A stretch of DNA of 64,000 bases, taken from contig JAIXMP010000003.1 of NCBI GenBank assembly GCA_025677815.1, forward strand, positions 1,054,001-1,118,000. The letters are read 5' to 3'. Position numbers and translations under genes: made by a program. Numbering within the stretch: the first letter of the stretch is position 1; the number at the start of each line of letters is the position of its first letter. The DNA comes from Phascolomyces articulosus (taxonomy: Eukaryota; Mucoromycota; Mucoromycetes; Mucorales; Lichtheimiaceae). Shown piece after piece: positions 12,598-25,196 of this stretch. Below the pieces are notes generated by a model, which was given only the letters and a program-made list of their open reading frames with translations, ran no database searches and was not told the DNA's origin.

Positions 12598-13711
12598 TAT
12601 AACTTGGTGATTTATTATTCAACTTCGTTAGCATCGTGTTTTTTACTTCAGTGATAAGTATATATCCTGTTCAAAATGAAGAAAAAAGTTAATGATAGGG
12701 ATAAAAATACACTGATAATAACGACACCACTCGCCACGTACAACGCTTGGAAACCATGCATGTTTAACAGCAATGTCTTAACTTTTGTTCATATTGTTTT
12801 TTTTTTCGCAAGAGATATACACCTCATGCGCTCATCATCCATTCATCCATGAACTTCTTTAATCTCTTTTCATACAATCTACATAAAACCGATAAGAACA
12901 AGAAAAGAAAGTCGTTAGTAGCATAAATAAGATGTTCATTCATGCAACACTGATGCCTTTTCAGATACTGTTACCAAGAAAATAAAAGTACGGCAACACA
13001 TTCCTTGAGAATATACAATACTTTGTAATCCATATGCATCTCAATTGTCATCAAGATAATGATTTGTATGTTCGTGTGGATTTTTTCATATTATCATAAA
13101 AGAGAACTGTTCCATATTCATACTATATCAAACTAATAGATTATTATTATACCTATAAAAAGATATCATTTCTTGCTCACTAAATTATATGCATCAAAAA
13201 AGAAAGGTCAAACCAACAAGTCGCAATACAACTTTATTAATGATTTATTACACAAAATATTTTTTACTTCCAGTTATTATTGTCGTTGTGGGAAAAGATA
13301 GAGCCGTGTGTTATAGCGTGGAGTCATCGTTTTGCTTTATTATACAAAATGGGATGAACGTTGATTATCAAACAACACCAACTATATTTTGGTTTTAGGC
13401 GTAATATTTCATTCGAATAAGTAAAAAAAAAAGTTTTGCTGTTATGATCATCATTTACCAAGAAATGCTTAATATGTATTAGTTCTATTCCGCCTCGGCG
13501 GTGATATAGATGGCCCTAGAGATGCAGTCCCAAAGGCCATGATAACGCCTGTACGCAGAGAAGGGGGATAACTGATTTATCTCACGCGTTAACTTACTGT
13601 TACTATTGCTTTTATTGTTGCTATTGCTATTATTATTATGAACAATCAAAATTTGAGTTAGTTTGTCTTTTTTTTTTTTGAAATAAGCGGGTTTTTTTGA
13701 ATAATGACTGA
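12598..13711. other. AT-rich DNA before the recombinase relic
   Basis: No supported gene. The + strand ORF at 13189-13398 has no recognisable motif. Around 13490-13570 base composition becomes more balanced, which may be part of the inserted element upstream of the recombinase fragment. Confidence 0.4.
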
Positions 13712-14508
13712 TGTCGTTTTGGAAAGTTGCGCAAATTGGTTAATGGGAAGATGAAGACGTTGTCGAAGGAAGGAGGTCAACGTTCAAATGATGCCGATGC
13801 GTCGAGTTTGGAGGAAGAAAGGCGATTGTTGTCTTCTGAAGGGTACTCACCAGATACTGCTGTGGTTCTTGCTCGACGTGTCCACTATTGTATTGGCTTG
13901 TTTGGTGCTTTGCGTGGTGATCAGCACAGCACTATGACAGCTGATATGCTCGAAAAAAACGAATCACGTGATAAAGAAGAAGTTGGTCTTCTTGCATACC
14001 AAATTGTTTTTACAACTAAAAAAAAAAACAATAATGGCGGAAGGAAAAAAGGGTAAAAATTGTGAAGCACGTACAGCTTTGATCCCTCCGGATGCCTACA
14101 GTGGTCCCAATGTGACAGCAGTTGCTGATTTGGATAAGTATTTGTCCATGAGGCCTAACGGATGCTCTCCAAAACTCTATCTTCAACCGGATAGAAAAGG
14201 AAGGTTTACATTCTCCAGTCAATGCATTGGTAAAAATTCTCTTGGTAAATTCCTACAAGATGGGTGCAAAAATATTGGAATTGATTACAAGAGAATTACA
14301 AACCACTCCTTGAGGAAAACCAATGCCACAAGATTGTTTGCTGCTGGAGTTGAAGAGCAACTCATTATGGAATCAACTGGTAAATTATCTCATTTTTATT
14401 GTTTTAAACATATTCTTATGGTTATTCTTATTCTTATTCATGTTTACTTTTATAGGGCATCGCAGCACTGATGCAGTGCGTAAATATAAACTGTCGGTAT
14501 CAATTTAA
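13712..14508 (+). pseudogene. Crypton-like tyrosine recombinase relic
   Basis: C-terminal part of a tyrosine recombinase of the Crypton/DUF3504 type. Frame 1 (13712-14056) contains LFGALRGDQHSTM, matching the first catalytic Arg region. The reading then shifts within the A-rich stretch near 14041-14056 and continues as EARTALIPPDAY and ITNHSLRKTNATRLFAAGV; HSLR is the HxxR catalytic motif. An intron of about 60 nt (14395-14455) interrupts the gene, after which GHRSTDAVRKYK supplies the second His and the Tyr nucleophile before a TAA at 14506. All catalytic positions are therefore recognisable, but there is no in-frame start and no DNA-binding N-terminus, and one frameshift separates the halves. 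Decayed or fragmentary; domesticated alternatives are less likely. Confidence 0.72.
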
Positions 14509-14590
14509 ATATTTAAATATATAAATGATAGACATAAACATTTTATACATCTAATATGATATACAAAAAAAACATAATAAGTAACTACGT

Positions 14591-15400
14591 TTATAAAAAA
14601 AAAAAGCGGGAGTGATAAGAATATAAAGGAAATGAGGGAGTAATACGTGGTTTACAGGTATACTTTTTGGCACTTTTTACTTGAGAGAAAACTCCGAACG
14701 TGAGATAACCAGAATTATTCATTGAACCAAAAAAACCACCAATTAACAAGAATTCAAGATAACCGATAAAGATAGATACTTCATAGTACCTTTGGCCACG
14801 AAACGATTTTTCCTTGATGATAGCTGTTGGTGCCTCATATAAAGTAAATAACCCATCTTCAGCAGCGTCATCCAAAGGTTTACCGTGCATTAACCCATCA
14901 ATAGCAGTGATAAAGAACCAATGGTTTCCAAAAACGAATACACTTTCAATAAATTGAGTGACATATTTCTTCAATTCTACTAAAATACTATCAACGGCGT
15001 GTATTGTTGCTGGGTATAATAACATATCTTCCAAGGCATTTTCTTTGTTGATGAACTATGGTTCTTTTGTTGTAAGAAGACGAACAACAGGAGGTGAAAC
15101 ATTATCCCCTTTCTAACCTTCTTTTGTCACTGTTGTGTAATGTTGCTCTACCCGAAACGACTTTTAAATATTTCATGTATTGTTTAACGTCTTTAACACC
15201 TTTAGGCGTATAGTAATCGTCCAGATTGATGTCTTTGGAAGCATTACTAAATCGAGCTAAATGTGGTATAAAAGGTGATCGTAGCAGTGGAGCTGTTGAG
15301 CTTGACGATGGTGTTTGTTGATAAAGGTGAAATGATAGTGTTGTTCTTGCTGCTGTCGAAGTGCTGGTGGGTTGATTTTTAAGGCACTATCTAAACAATA
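14591..15400 (-). pseudogene. Unidentified gene fragment, minus strand
   Basis: Two coding-like pieces read towards lower coordinates: an upstream part (about 15109-15400; includes INLDDYYTPKGVKDVKQYMKY) that ends at a stop, and a downstream 147-codon ORF (14591-15034) with motifs such as LYPATIHAVDSILVELKKY and FVFGNHWFFITAIDGLMHG. The composition is that of a real protein, but the reading is broken between the pieces and no clean splice pair joins them. I do not recognise the family. It lies between the inverted repeat arms beside the recombinase relic, so it may be cargo of a mobile element or a host gene destroyed by insertions. Confidence 0.4.
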
Positions 15401-15610
15401 TTTTTACAGGTAGTCATAGACATAAGCGGTAAGCATATGTTAGTATGCAATTTTTTATGCTCTGATATATAACATAAAGAAGCATTTTTCTTACTACTTG
15501 TATGATCTCGTTCAGTTGTATCAAGGACAACTGTATTATTATTTTGAACTTTATTATTAACATCGTTATGTTAAAAGGATATAAGCGTAACTAATAAAGC
15601 ATTTTTAAAT

Positions 15611-16183
15611 TCACATAATTATATATATTAGCATCTCACAATTCGATGACTGGAGTGAACGGGCTGCTAACGGATCAGAAACAACGATATTCAGAATATT
15701 TGCTGTCTTGCTTGACGTTTTATGTAGAAATACCTTGATAAAGATGAAGGAGTATGTATAAGAGGGTGGAACATGAGAACCAAAATATGATCTGGATACA
15801 GGCTGCTGTTGACATTTTTTATGATGAATTTCATCGTTGTGAATGCGTGGCACAAATAACACAAGATGAAACCATTGTATTACAAGACATTGCTGGATTG
15901 TATCATCGTCTTTTGCAAAACCATATGGTACTAAAATTGACCTTATTGCCATAACATATCTTGGCGAAAAGTCACACGACTTGAGTAGCAGCGAATGGAA
16001 GAAAGACAATACGTGTCCATCGATTGTTTTAAAACAGCAACCAAAAAAACATTCGAACGAATGCATCGATCTTATCAAGACTACTACAAATTGGCTGCTC
16101 AACTTCTATTATTACCATGGATTGGAGAGGTTGGTAAGACGTTTAATCAAAATTCGATACACTTCTTTATGATAAATATTTAA
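15611..16183. other. Coding-like scraps of uncertain strand
   Basis: Both strands hold open frames: 15754-15954 and 15995-16183 on the plus strand (the latter with KLAAQLLLLPWIGEVGKTF) and 15611-16102 on the minus strand. Only one strand can be right and none matches a family I know. Probably a relic. Confidence 0.3.
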
Positions 16184-16299
16184 AACATTATGCTAAACAC
16201 CTAAAATATTCTCTTACACTCAATAGGGGTCAACGGACATGCATACACATTATCGTTTACCAATGGTGTTTTTCTTGCAAAGCACCTTAGAAAAAAAGA

Positions 16300-16540
16300 T
16301 ATTCAAAAAATATTCGTAAATGCAAAAAAAAATTCAGAATATATTTTTAAATTCATAAAATATTTACATGTTCAAAAAAATTCAACTTCGAATATATTTT
16401 GAATATTTTTCATTATTGAAGAGGGAAATATATACAAAAAATATGCATATTCAAAAAATATTCAAATTTGGGGTATTTTGCACATATAAACATTTGAATC
16501 TATTCTGAATATTTTTTTTTCTAAAGTCTTCGGAAAGTAG
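16300..16540. repeat. Cluster of ATATTC/GAATAT motifs
   Basis: An AT-rich tract with many irregularly spaced copies of ATATTC and its complement, several inside a longer TTCAAAAAATATTC unit. Probably degenerate short repeats next to inverted repeat arm B. Confidence 0.55.
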
Positions 16541-16690
16541 TTACCATACGCTAAATTATTAACATTTCTACACGAAGTCATAAAAATTTCCAATGTCAAA
16601 ATGATAAAGACGTTGCGCCAAGTAAAAAAGCATCCTTCCGCCAAGTTGAAAAAAAAAAATCAAGCGCCAAATCATAGGGAAAACCCTGTA
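16541..16690. repeat. Inverted repeat arm B (pairs with 12448-12597)
   Basis: Reverse-oriented copy of arm A. The shared core runs from TACGCTAAATTATTAACATT to the AATCATAGG stretch near 16672-16680, with scattered substitutions and small A-run length changes. Confidence 0.75.
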
Positions 16691-17515
16691 CAATTCGATC
16701 CAGGTGAATCTTGATGGTTCAAAGGACACCATTGATTTTGGCTGGTATATAAGGATTATATATAGAATGTTGACATGTCTAGTGATTCTAAACAAAGATA
16801 ATGCTTGTAATCTTAACACCAAATAACAATATTTTGGAACCGGATTACCATTAGAAGAGTTTTTTAAGCAATGTTTACCTATAGAGCTATGACATAAACT
16901 AGATTTGCTACCCTACGGTCGGTTTTATATAATATATCAAAAGGACTTCTTCAACATTTATCAATGGCCTTTTTTCTTATTATAAAAAAAAGAATACATT
17001 TCCTATTTGGCTTTAGTTCCTTTCTTGCTTTCCCACAACCACAATGGCAAGATCTTTCTTTCATCAATCAGAAAGTTCTGTTTGGAATGGCTACACTTCA
17101 TTTGTGATAATCTCAAAGAATTACACATGTATTCTACTATCCATAATAAACAGTGAAACTCGTGGAGACTGTAACAATTAATATAATATGACGGTAGACG
17201 ACCTATCAAAATATTATATATCATTCTATTTCATACAATGATGAATAGAATAAGAGATGGACTTCATTCATTATTTGGTTTTTGCAGGAATAATGAATAT
17301 AACAAATAATAATAAAACTGAACGACGAAGATGATGATGATAGATTGGCTATTTCTTTTTTTGTTTTTAGCAAACTTGAAAAAATTTTCTATATATTTAT
17401 ATATAAAAAAAAAAAAAAAAAAGAGAGAGAGAGAGAGAGGAAAGAAGAAATGATATATGTGTTGTTGTATTTATGTGTAAAAAAAAAAATAATAATAATA
17501 AAAGAAAAAAAACGT
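16691..17515. other. ypt1 3' flank, nothing else recognised
   Basis: AT-rich region downstream of ypt1. It contains an A18 run followed by a GA microsatellite (17405-17439). No supported gene. Confidence 0.5.
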
Positions 17516-18802
17516 TTAGCAGCATCCACCACCTTGCTTAGGTTGGACAGCAGCACCTTGACCAACACTGACAGTGGACTTGGGTTGTTGTTGTTGCATA
17601 GTAGTGCCAACCTTATCCTTGATTTGCTTTGCCATGGTCAAGAAAGCTTGTTCAACATTGGAAGAATCCTTTGCTGAGGTCTCCAAAAATGGTATATTAA
17701 AGGAATCAGCCAATTCCTAAATTAAAAAAAACACGCATTGATTATTTAGTATTTCTCTTTTTTTTATAGTATTCCTTCCTCCTCCCCCCTCTCTTCTGCT
17801 CCCTCTCATATAATCTCTATTCTCTCTCTTTCTCTCTTTAATACATTATACGCTTATGGATGATGATCTCCTAAAATTCATTTCTCCTGAAAAAATCATA
17901 AATTACCTTGGCTTGTTCAGTCTCAACCACCTTTTCCATATCACTCTTGTTGCCAACCAAAAGTTTGCTAACACCTTCAGCAGCATATCGTTCAATTTCC
18001 TGCATCCATTGCTTCACATTATTAAAAGTATCTTGATCAGTTACATCATAGACAACAATGATACCATGGGCACCACGGTAGTAAGATGATGTAATGGTAC
18101 GGAAACGTTCTTGACCAGCAGTATCCCACTATTATTTATCACAATGATTAATATTGACTATCTCACCCTTTGTGTGGATATTTCTCATCCATATTGATTT
18201 ACTTTTTCCTCCTTTTTTTTCATATTCCTTTTTCATAAAATCCTTTATAAAACTTACAATTTGCAACTTGACGGTCTTGCCTTCAAGTTCAATAGTTCTG
18301 ATTTTCTATTTGAAAAAAAAAAAAAAAAAGACCATCCATTCATCATCCCAAAAACGTTAGCTTTTTATCATCTTTATTTTTCTTTTCTTTTCATCTCTCA
18401 TGCAATATATGGAAGGAGAGTAGAGAGAGGGATTGAGTAGAAGGAATAAAATACTTGCGAAATCAACACCAATAGTCGAGATATAAGACTCAGTATAAGT
18501 ATCGTCAGCAAAACGCAAAAGAAGACATGATTTTCCTAATTAGACATTATGAGTTGTTGGTTAAGGAAAAATTATTATATTTATATAACAATAGGTTTTT
18601 TTTTATCTAATAAGTGGATAAAAAGAATATAAAGATATTTACCAACACCGGAATCACCAATCAGGAGAAGCTTAAAGAGATAATCGCTAAATAAGACATG
18701 ATGTTAGTCTATTTAATTATTCAATAGCACATTTTTGAATTCATTTTATCATTGAAAAAGAGTAAATCTTTTTTTTGTAATACAGTACTATTCGGAATTC
18801 AT
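17516..18802 (-). CDS. ypt1: Rab GTPase Ypt1/Rab1
   Basis: Small Rab GTPase controlling ER-to-Golgi transport and autophagosome formation; it acts on ER/Golgi membranes through C-terminal prenylation. 201 aa from six exons: 18789-18802, 18643-18686, 18459-18535, 18258-18305, 17907-18128, 17516-17716. Seen in order: P-loop GDSGVGKS, switch I with the Thr of YISTIGVDF, the WDTAGQERF switch II, NKSD and ETSAK guanine-specificity motifs, and a terminal CC geranylgeranylation signal. The effector region matches Rab1 rather than Rab8 or Rab11. The first exon is only 14 nt (MNSE plus two bases), completed by the conserved [12 protein letters not shown]. Intron 3 has a GC donor (GCAAGT) with an ordinary AG acceptor; only that junction keeps GVDFKIRT. 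Length is normal for the family. Confidence 0.96.
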
Positions 18803-21524
18803 GGCAGAAAGTTAAAGAAGAAAAAGAAAAAAAAAGTGTGTATGTGTCGTAGTGTGGTTGAAAAAAAAAGAAAGCGCTTTCTGCTCGCGTACAATATGAT
18901 TCTAATAGCGGAGTTTTCTGTAATGAGGGTGGGGGTGGTGATTTATTAATAGGCAGAAAAACTGGTTTTTTTTTTTTTTTTTTTTTTACTCCATCCTATC
19001 ATCTTTGATTGTAAGTAGGATATATGAAAACACTGATCCCTTTACTTCATAAAATAATATAGTAATAGATTAAAAGCATTTTTTATTTTGAGTGGCAAAC
19101 ATAATAAGTCAAATACTCATTATTCACAACAAAAAGAAGGTTCATTCCTCACTGTACCATACAACGCCATATGATCATTTGATTTTATGCAATAGGAATT
19201 CTGTTTACCATATTAATAAAAGAAGAGAGTTTATAAAATGTTCTTAGGGGTTAGTAAAAATTCTTCTGGTTTTAGATGCATCCAAAACAGAAAAGGCCAC
19301 TCGTGATTGTAGTTATCTATACCACCAATACATAGGTTTGATTTTTATTACATGGGTCCCCTATAAATGCACTCCACAGAGTGATGATTGCCACCGAAGG
19401 AAATAGACTACTAATAAGAAAAATAGTACAATTATTGAATTGTTAAAAAAGATATACAAACAATGGCCAAAGTAAATCCATTGGGACTTGGCTATAGGTT
19501 TTTTTTTTTAGTTATGCTGTACAACGACGTAAGAAATAATGGGAGCTATATGAATTGCTTGTCATAAGCTAATACCATCTGTATAATTGGTTTATACACG
19601 AACAATGATAAATGAATAAATTATGATTGTTTTTTATTATTATTTGTATGAAAGTAGGTGGTATAACTTGATGCTTTTATGAATCGAGTCTCTCTTGTAT
19701 AACTGAGAGACATATTATTCCAAGACAAGACCATTATTTTTACGTTGTTACACTGCTCAGAAGTGTAAAAAGCGTAACCAATGACGCTAATAATAAAATA
19801 ACACCAATCATACAGAAGAACACATAGCCACATCATAATACCATTAGGACGAAAACAATGTTATGCTATTGAATAACTTTCTTTTTTCAATATTTGACTC
19901 TATAAGCCGCTCTGTTCATCAATCATTAAAAAACAAGAAATGAATGTTGAATGAGCAGTCATAACTGGTATAATGATATATGGCTGAAAGTATAAAGGTT
20001 CATGTGCACCCATAAACTACTTCATCACATTCTATATATTTAGCAACAGTTTTTATTGTATGCCAATCGTAGTACAGTATTGACGTATCATGCTTATATA
20101 GCTTCTATTATACTTCGTTTATTATTTACAGTCAATGATTCTTGTAGGCTTTGATAGTATACTTAATACCATTTCAATAGTACTTAATGTATAAATTTAG
20201 ATATCTTTCATCTTTTGAAAAAAAAAAATCAGAGGCCTGCTGTGTTGTAGCAGTACGTAGCGAATTGAGAAAAAATACTAATTAAAATAGAGGTTGCTTC
20301 TTATTAAACTACTACCAAGGAATAAACACATTACCAATATATTTTATTACAGAAAAGGCTTGTAACAATGTGTTAATGATTAGCAATCCACCTTTTTTTT
20401 ATGTTGGAACTATTGATGAGTTAATGGTCAGAATCCTTTTCTATCAATTTAACAAAACATTAACAAATAATAACTTTTTCCTTCACATAGTATGAATTCA
20501 TGAACTGTTCGGGTTGGTACTATATACATATCCAATATTTATTGTTAATGGAAATGATGAATTTTGGTTTATTAAACTTTTTTTTTCATAGAGCATACGC
20601 ATTACAACCTTATTGATCTGTTGAATTTTTACGTACGAAAGAAATAAATTAAGTAATCAAATTGGACTTGTTCCTCAAGGATATCAATAGTTATTTTGAT
20701 AGGTAAATCAATGTAAATACTCATACATATATATAATAAATTTAACTGACTCTCCATCCTATATCCAAATAATCATCTGTAACATCAAATAGTAGTGGTT
20801 GTGTACATGATAAAAGTACTCATTCATTTATATGAATGTTATATACTTGTTGTAACAAATCGATGATATCATTCATTACATAACAGGTATTTGACCAAAA
20901 AATAAATGACCGACCATACAAGGGACGAAAAAAAAAAAAAAAAAAAGACATCATCATTCGTCATCTTATATCATTATCATCCGTTCGTTCGGGTCGAAAA
21001 TTCACAAAACACATAAAGTACCTAGTAACAGTTAGAATTTGAAAGAATTTTTTTACCTATTTAACAACGAATAATAAGAACCATAGGATATCCTTCTTTT
21101 TTTTTTAGTCTTTTGTTTTTCAATTGAGATATATTTTTAAGTTAGAAATATATATATATATTTGTGAAACTAAGAAAAATCAAGCAAATCGGATACATTT
21201 TAGATCAAACTATGAATACAAAAAATTATATAGTATATTGGTAAAAATACAACACATAAAGTCATCTTTTTTGTTGTTGTTATATGGTTAGTTGACTCTG
21301 TAAATGATTTCTAGAGGTACTAAATGTGTTTTTATAATATAATGGATAAAAATATATAAGAAAGGGAAAAAGAAAGATATATGAATATAATAAAAAGTAC
21401 AAAAAAAAAAAATTAGGAAAAAAAAAATACTCTTTTTTTTTTGGAGGAGAGGGAAAAAAAATACATGATGAATAGAAGGGAACGAAATGGAGGAGATAAA
21501 TAGTATATAGATCATTTGTTGTTT
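18803..21524. other. Intergenic, ypt1 promoter side
   Basis: Includes the ypt1 upstream region with a T22 run at 18966-18987. A 71-codon minus ORF at 19621-19836 has no support. The remainder is AT-rich without recognisable genes, RNA or repeats. Confidence 0.5.
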
Positions 21525-23238
21525 TTATGAATTAGAAAATCGACCACCGGGACCAAATTCAGTGATAAGACCTTCAATAGCTGTCTTACTACCAAAGATC
21601 AAACCAACAATACCAAGCAAAATAGCAATAGCACCAAAGATCAATTCATAGAAAGGTTTGTTTCGGAAACCGGTTAAACGATAATAAAAGATGATGGGGA
21701 AAATGAAAATCAGGGTACAGTTGGAGAAAGCACCTAACAAGGACATGATATTACCAAACGAAGGAACTTCAATGGCAATCACAGTGACGACGATAAGATA
21801 GGTAAGGCGTACGAGTAATCGCAAAAGAAATTCGACCCAACGAGAATGATGGAAAGTGGAAATACGTAACATTTTTTCAAGATCAAGAGCAAATGAGGTC
21901 ATCAAGACAGGCATCGCCAATAATACGTGAGCTGTAATAATGATCATGGCTGCCAATTTAGCTCCACTATCAGGTAAACTTTCATAGACGGGTGATTTGA
22001 CATCGGCACCAAAGTAATAATAACCAGGAATGGCAGTAATCAAATAAATAGCAACACAAGTAGTTAAACCACCAAAGATAACGCGAGGCCAATGTTCTGG
22101 GTGACGCATACCAGCTTCAACATGAGGATAAATAGGGTTACCACCGAAACTGAAAGTAATGGAACTCAATGCAACAGGAAACATGGGCCAAATAACAGCA
22201 TCATGATGCGGGTTAAGCTCAACTTCGCCATCGAGTTTGACGGATATGCCCAAAACAATCAAGACAGTGATGACGGTGGTCAAAACACCGAACAGACTGG
22301 TGAAACCGACTTCTTTCAATGATTTGAAAAAGATATAAGGAACACCCACTACACATGCACAAATGATGGTCCAAATGGGGAAGGTAAGTTCGGCTGAGGT
22401 GCCTTTGCAAGCAGCGTGAATGTTAGAACCTGCCAACATGACATATAAAATAGGCACACCAATCATTGTAATGGCTGTGAAAAAGAAGGCAATCCAACCA
22501 CCAATTTTTCCAAAGGCTCGTTCGGCTACATCTTGGTATGAAGTAAGTCGAGATTGTCCATCGTAATAAAGACATCGAATCAATACAACACCCGAATCTA
22601 ATGAGTTATTAATAAGTGATACAAAAAAAAATGTTAGAGTTTTTTTCACTCGTTAGGATAATTGTTTCAAATGATCAAAGGTTTGCTGATAAACTTACAT
22701 GTTGAAAAGAACCAACTAAGAAACATGATAAGTAAACCAATCCAACCACCTTGTGCTAATGCATACTAATTATTATATAAATAGTTTTTTTTTTTTTTTT
22801 TTTTTAGTTTAGCTTTAAAAAAAACATCAAAACGGATACACCAAACTTTTCGCACGCTAAAAAAAAAAAGGAAGAAAATAGATAATAAAAAAAAAAAGAG
22901 ATAATAGATAATTACAGGTAATTGTAAGGCACCTGTGCCTGCTACAACACAGACGATATTAAAATAAGCAAGGAAACTTGAACCTTGTGCTTCACGTTCA
23001 ATACCATGACTAAATTTGCCACTACCAAGTTCATAATCCACTGGAAGAGTCAATCATAAAAAAACGAAAAAGGTTAATATGATTATTAACTCAAGAGAGA
23101 AAGGGTTTTTAAGTTGTAATCAAAATAAGATAATATATATCTATACTCACCAACCGCGGATGCACTTTCTTTAATAGATTCTGCTGTACTGGGAGCAGGG
23201 GTGTGACCTTTCTCGGTCATAACTTCTTTTATGCTCAT
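21525..23238 (-). CDS. Amino-acid/auxin permease family (AAAP) transporter
   Basis: Proton-coupled amino-acid transporter of the AAAP/Aa_trans family, probably vacuolar or plasma membrane. 450 aa from four exons: 23151-23238, 22916-23040, 22699-22765, 21525-22597; all GT-AG, phases consistent. A hydrophilic N-terminal tail of about 65 residues precedes the hallmark first helix with GTGALQLPYALAQGGW, assembled across intron 2. About ten further hydrophobic segments follow, with the conserved SFGGNPIYPHVEAGM loop and GYYYFG. Start chosen at the ATG at 23238, which gives MSIKEVMTEKG and splices in phase. Substrate cannot be predicted. Divergent from the copper-fist gene across a 2-kb gap. Family call is firm; subfamily (AVT-like versus others) is not. 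Confidence 0.9.
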
Positions 23239-25196
23239 CGAATTAAAAAGTCAAATCGCATTGACACAAAAAAGAGAAAAAGAAGAAGGATATTTTATGG
23301 GGAAAAAAAAAGATGAGGAGAAGAAAAAGAAGTGGAGAAAGAAAAAAGAAACCACTTGTAATTGTTTTTTTTTTTTTTTTGGATCTAGAGGATGAAAAAA
23401 AGACAGTGAAAGAAAAGAGAGAAGAGAAGAAAGAAAGAAAAAATAACAAGGCGGAGTGGTTTTTTTTCAACTAAACCCGAGAAAAAAAGAAAGAGGATCC
23501 AACAAATGAGATGACGATGGAAAAACCTGTCGCCGACCTAAAGTCCTTTCGGCCATTGTTGCTCTTTAAGATATATTTTTGATCTATTGTCTCATATATT
23601 ATACCTATTTAAAGAAGTATCTATCGAATTATATACAAGAGTAATATCATGAGATTATTTAATACATGTCAAAAATATAGGTTACACTATAATAAATATC
23701 GGATCACTTTTTGACAGCATATATTTATAATCTTATATGTATCCATTATCTAGAAAGAAGTTGGAAAAAGATAACAAAAAAATAAGCTGCTGCGTGTTTA
23801 TTTATTTTAATAATATTTATGGTACAAAATGAAGATCAATCATGACTGGTTAACCCGGTTGATAAAATGGATTCGGAGACATAATTCTTTTTTAAATCGT
23901 AATGGGTGGTGTTTTTACGCAGTATATACCCCATTGTGGAGATGGATGTGAGAAAAAAAATATATATTATATTGGTTACAAGATAATTTCCCGATATATT
24001 CATCATCATCCATTTGATCCCATTTAGTTATTTGTTCAATTTAAGGGTTCTAAATAGTGAATGAAAGTAAAAAAAAAAAAAATAGGTGGAGTTTAATCCA
24101 ATGTTTTTTTTTTAGTGATTAAAGAAATCTGGTACGCAACCAAAAAAAGCATGTTTCTTTACCCAAAAAAACCAATAAACGGAAGAGCACCTGATCATTA
24201 AAGTGAAAAAAAATCGCTATAATTGGGATAATTCTCTTTTTTGTTTATAAAACGTGGACTGTCGACTTATTCGTTTCATTCCGGAAAAGAACGGACTTGA
24301 ACTTTATATTTAAATTATCATCTATTACTACTAAACTCGAATCATTTATATTTCATTCAACATATAGATGTGGCTTTATTTTTTTATTATTTTAACTTAG
24401 TCATTGTCTTGTTTTCCTTGGCAATTTTTCTAATAGGCAAAGTTAAATAGGTTTCAAAAAAAAAAAACATTTTTCCGGGTTTCAAATCATTCTTTGGAAT
24501 GATCAGTAATAACAACAGTAGTATTTTCTGTAATGTTTGTTTAGTGTATATATATATATATTTATATATATAGTGAATATGAAGATACAATAATATTATC
24601 ATCAGTCAAAGGCTCAATCTAAAACGAAATTACACTATTTGGATAAAATATATAACTTTTTGATTACCATTTTATATAGACATGATAAGCTTTATTCTCC
24701 AAAAAAAAAAGTTACTCTTTTTAACCATTCTTGGGTAGTAGTGATATTATATTATAGGTTACTCTCTCTATGAATATTTAATACTTATTTATTAGTAGCA
24801 CCTTATTGCTTGTAATACATCAACCGTTACTCTAGCATAAACCACACTTGTTTATACCCCAATGTGGTAAATAAAAGTTGTCAACTTTATATATTAAATG
24901 AAAAAAATGACATGATGGTATAACATAAAATCATGATTGCCCCCCCCCTCCATTTTGTTGTCAATAAAAAGAAGACGAGAGAATTTATCAACAGAAAAAA
25001 TAACGCGGCGCGGAAACTAAATGGCCCGAAAATGGTAACCTGTGCGTTTTTTTTTTTTTTTTTGAGGTTTTTAAAGTTTTTTTTTTGCTCATAAACATAT
25101 ATATATATATATATAAAGGTTTGTCCTTTTTGTTTATACTTTATATGTGGATTCTAAAAACGCTGTCATAAGCGTTCTTATATATATAATAAATAA
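23239..25196. other. Divergent intergenic region, transporter and copper-fist gene
   Basis: Shared upstream region of two divergent genes. The transporter side is purine/pyrimidine-skewed (23270-23470). No gene or RNA seen. A single TTTGCTCA octamer lies at 25084-25091, described separately. Confidence 0.5.
25084..25091 (+). promoter_or_regulatory. Possible copper-responsive element TTTGCTCA
   Basis: Matches the CuRE consensus TTTGC(T/G)C(A/G) bound by yeast Mac1, 106 bp upstream of the copper-fist start. The octamer also occurs by chance elsewhere (for example near 51033), so the site is only suggestive. Confidence 0.3.

Noticed and set aside
21288..21515. Hydrophobic ORF downstream of the AAAP transporter
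   Set aside because: Made of poly-Phe/Ile codons from T-rich antisense sequence; no start context.
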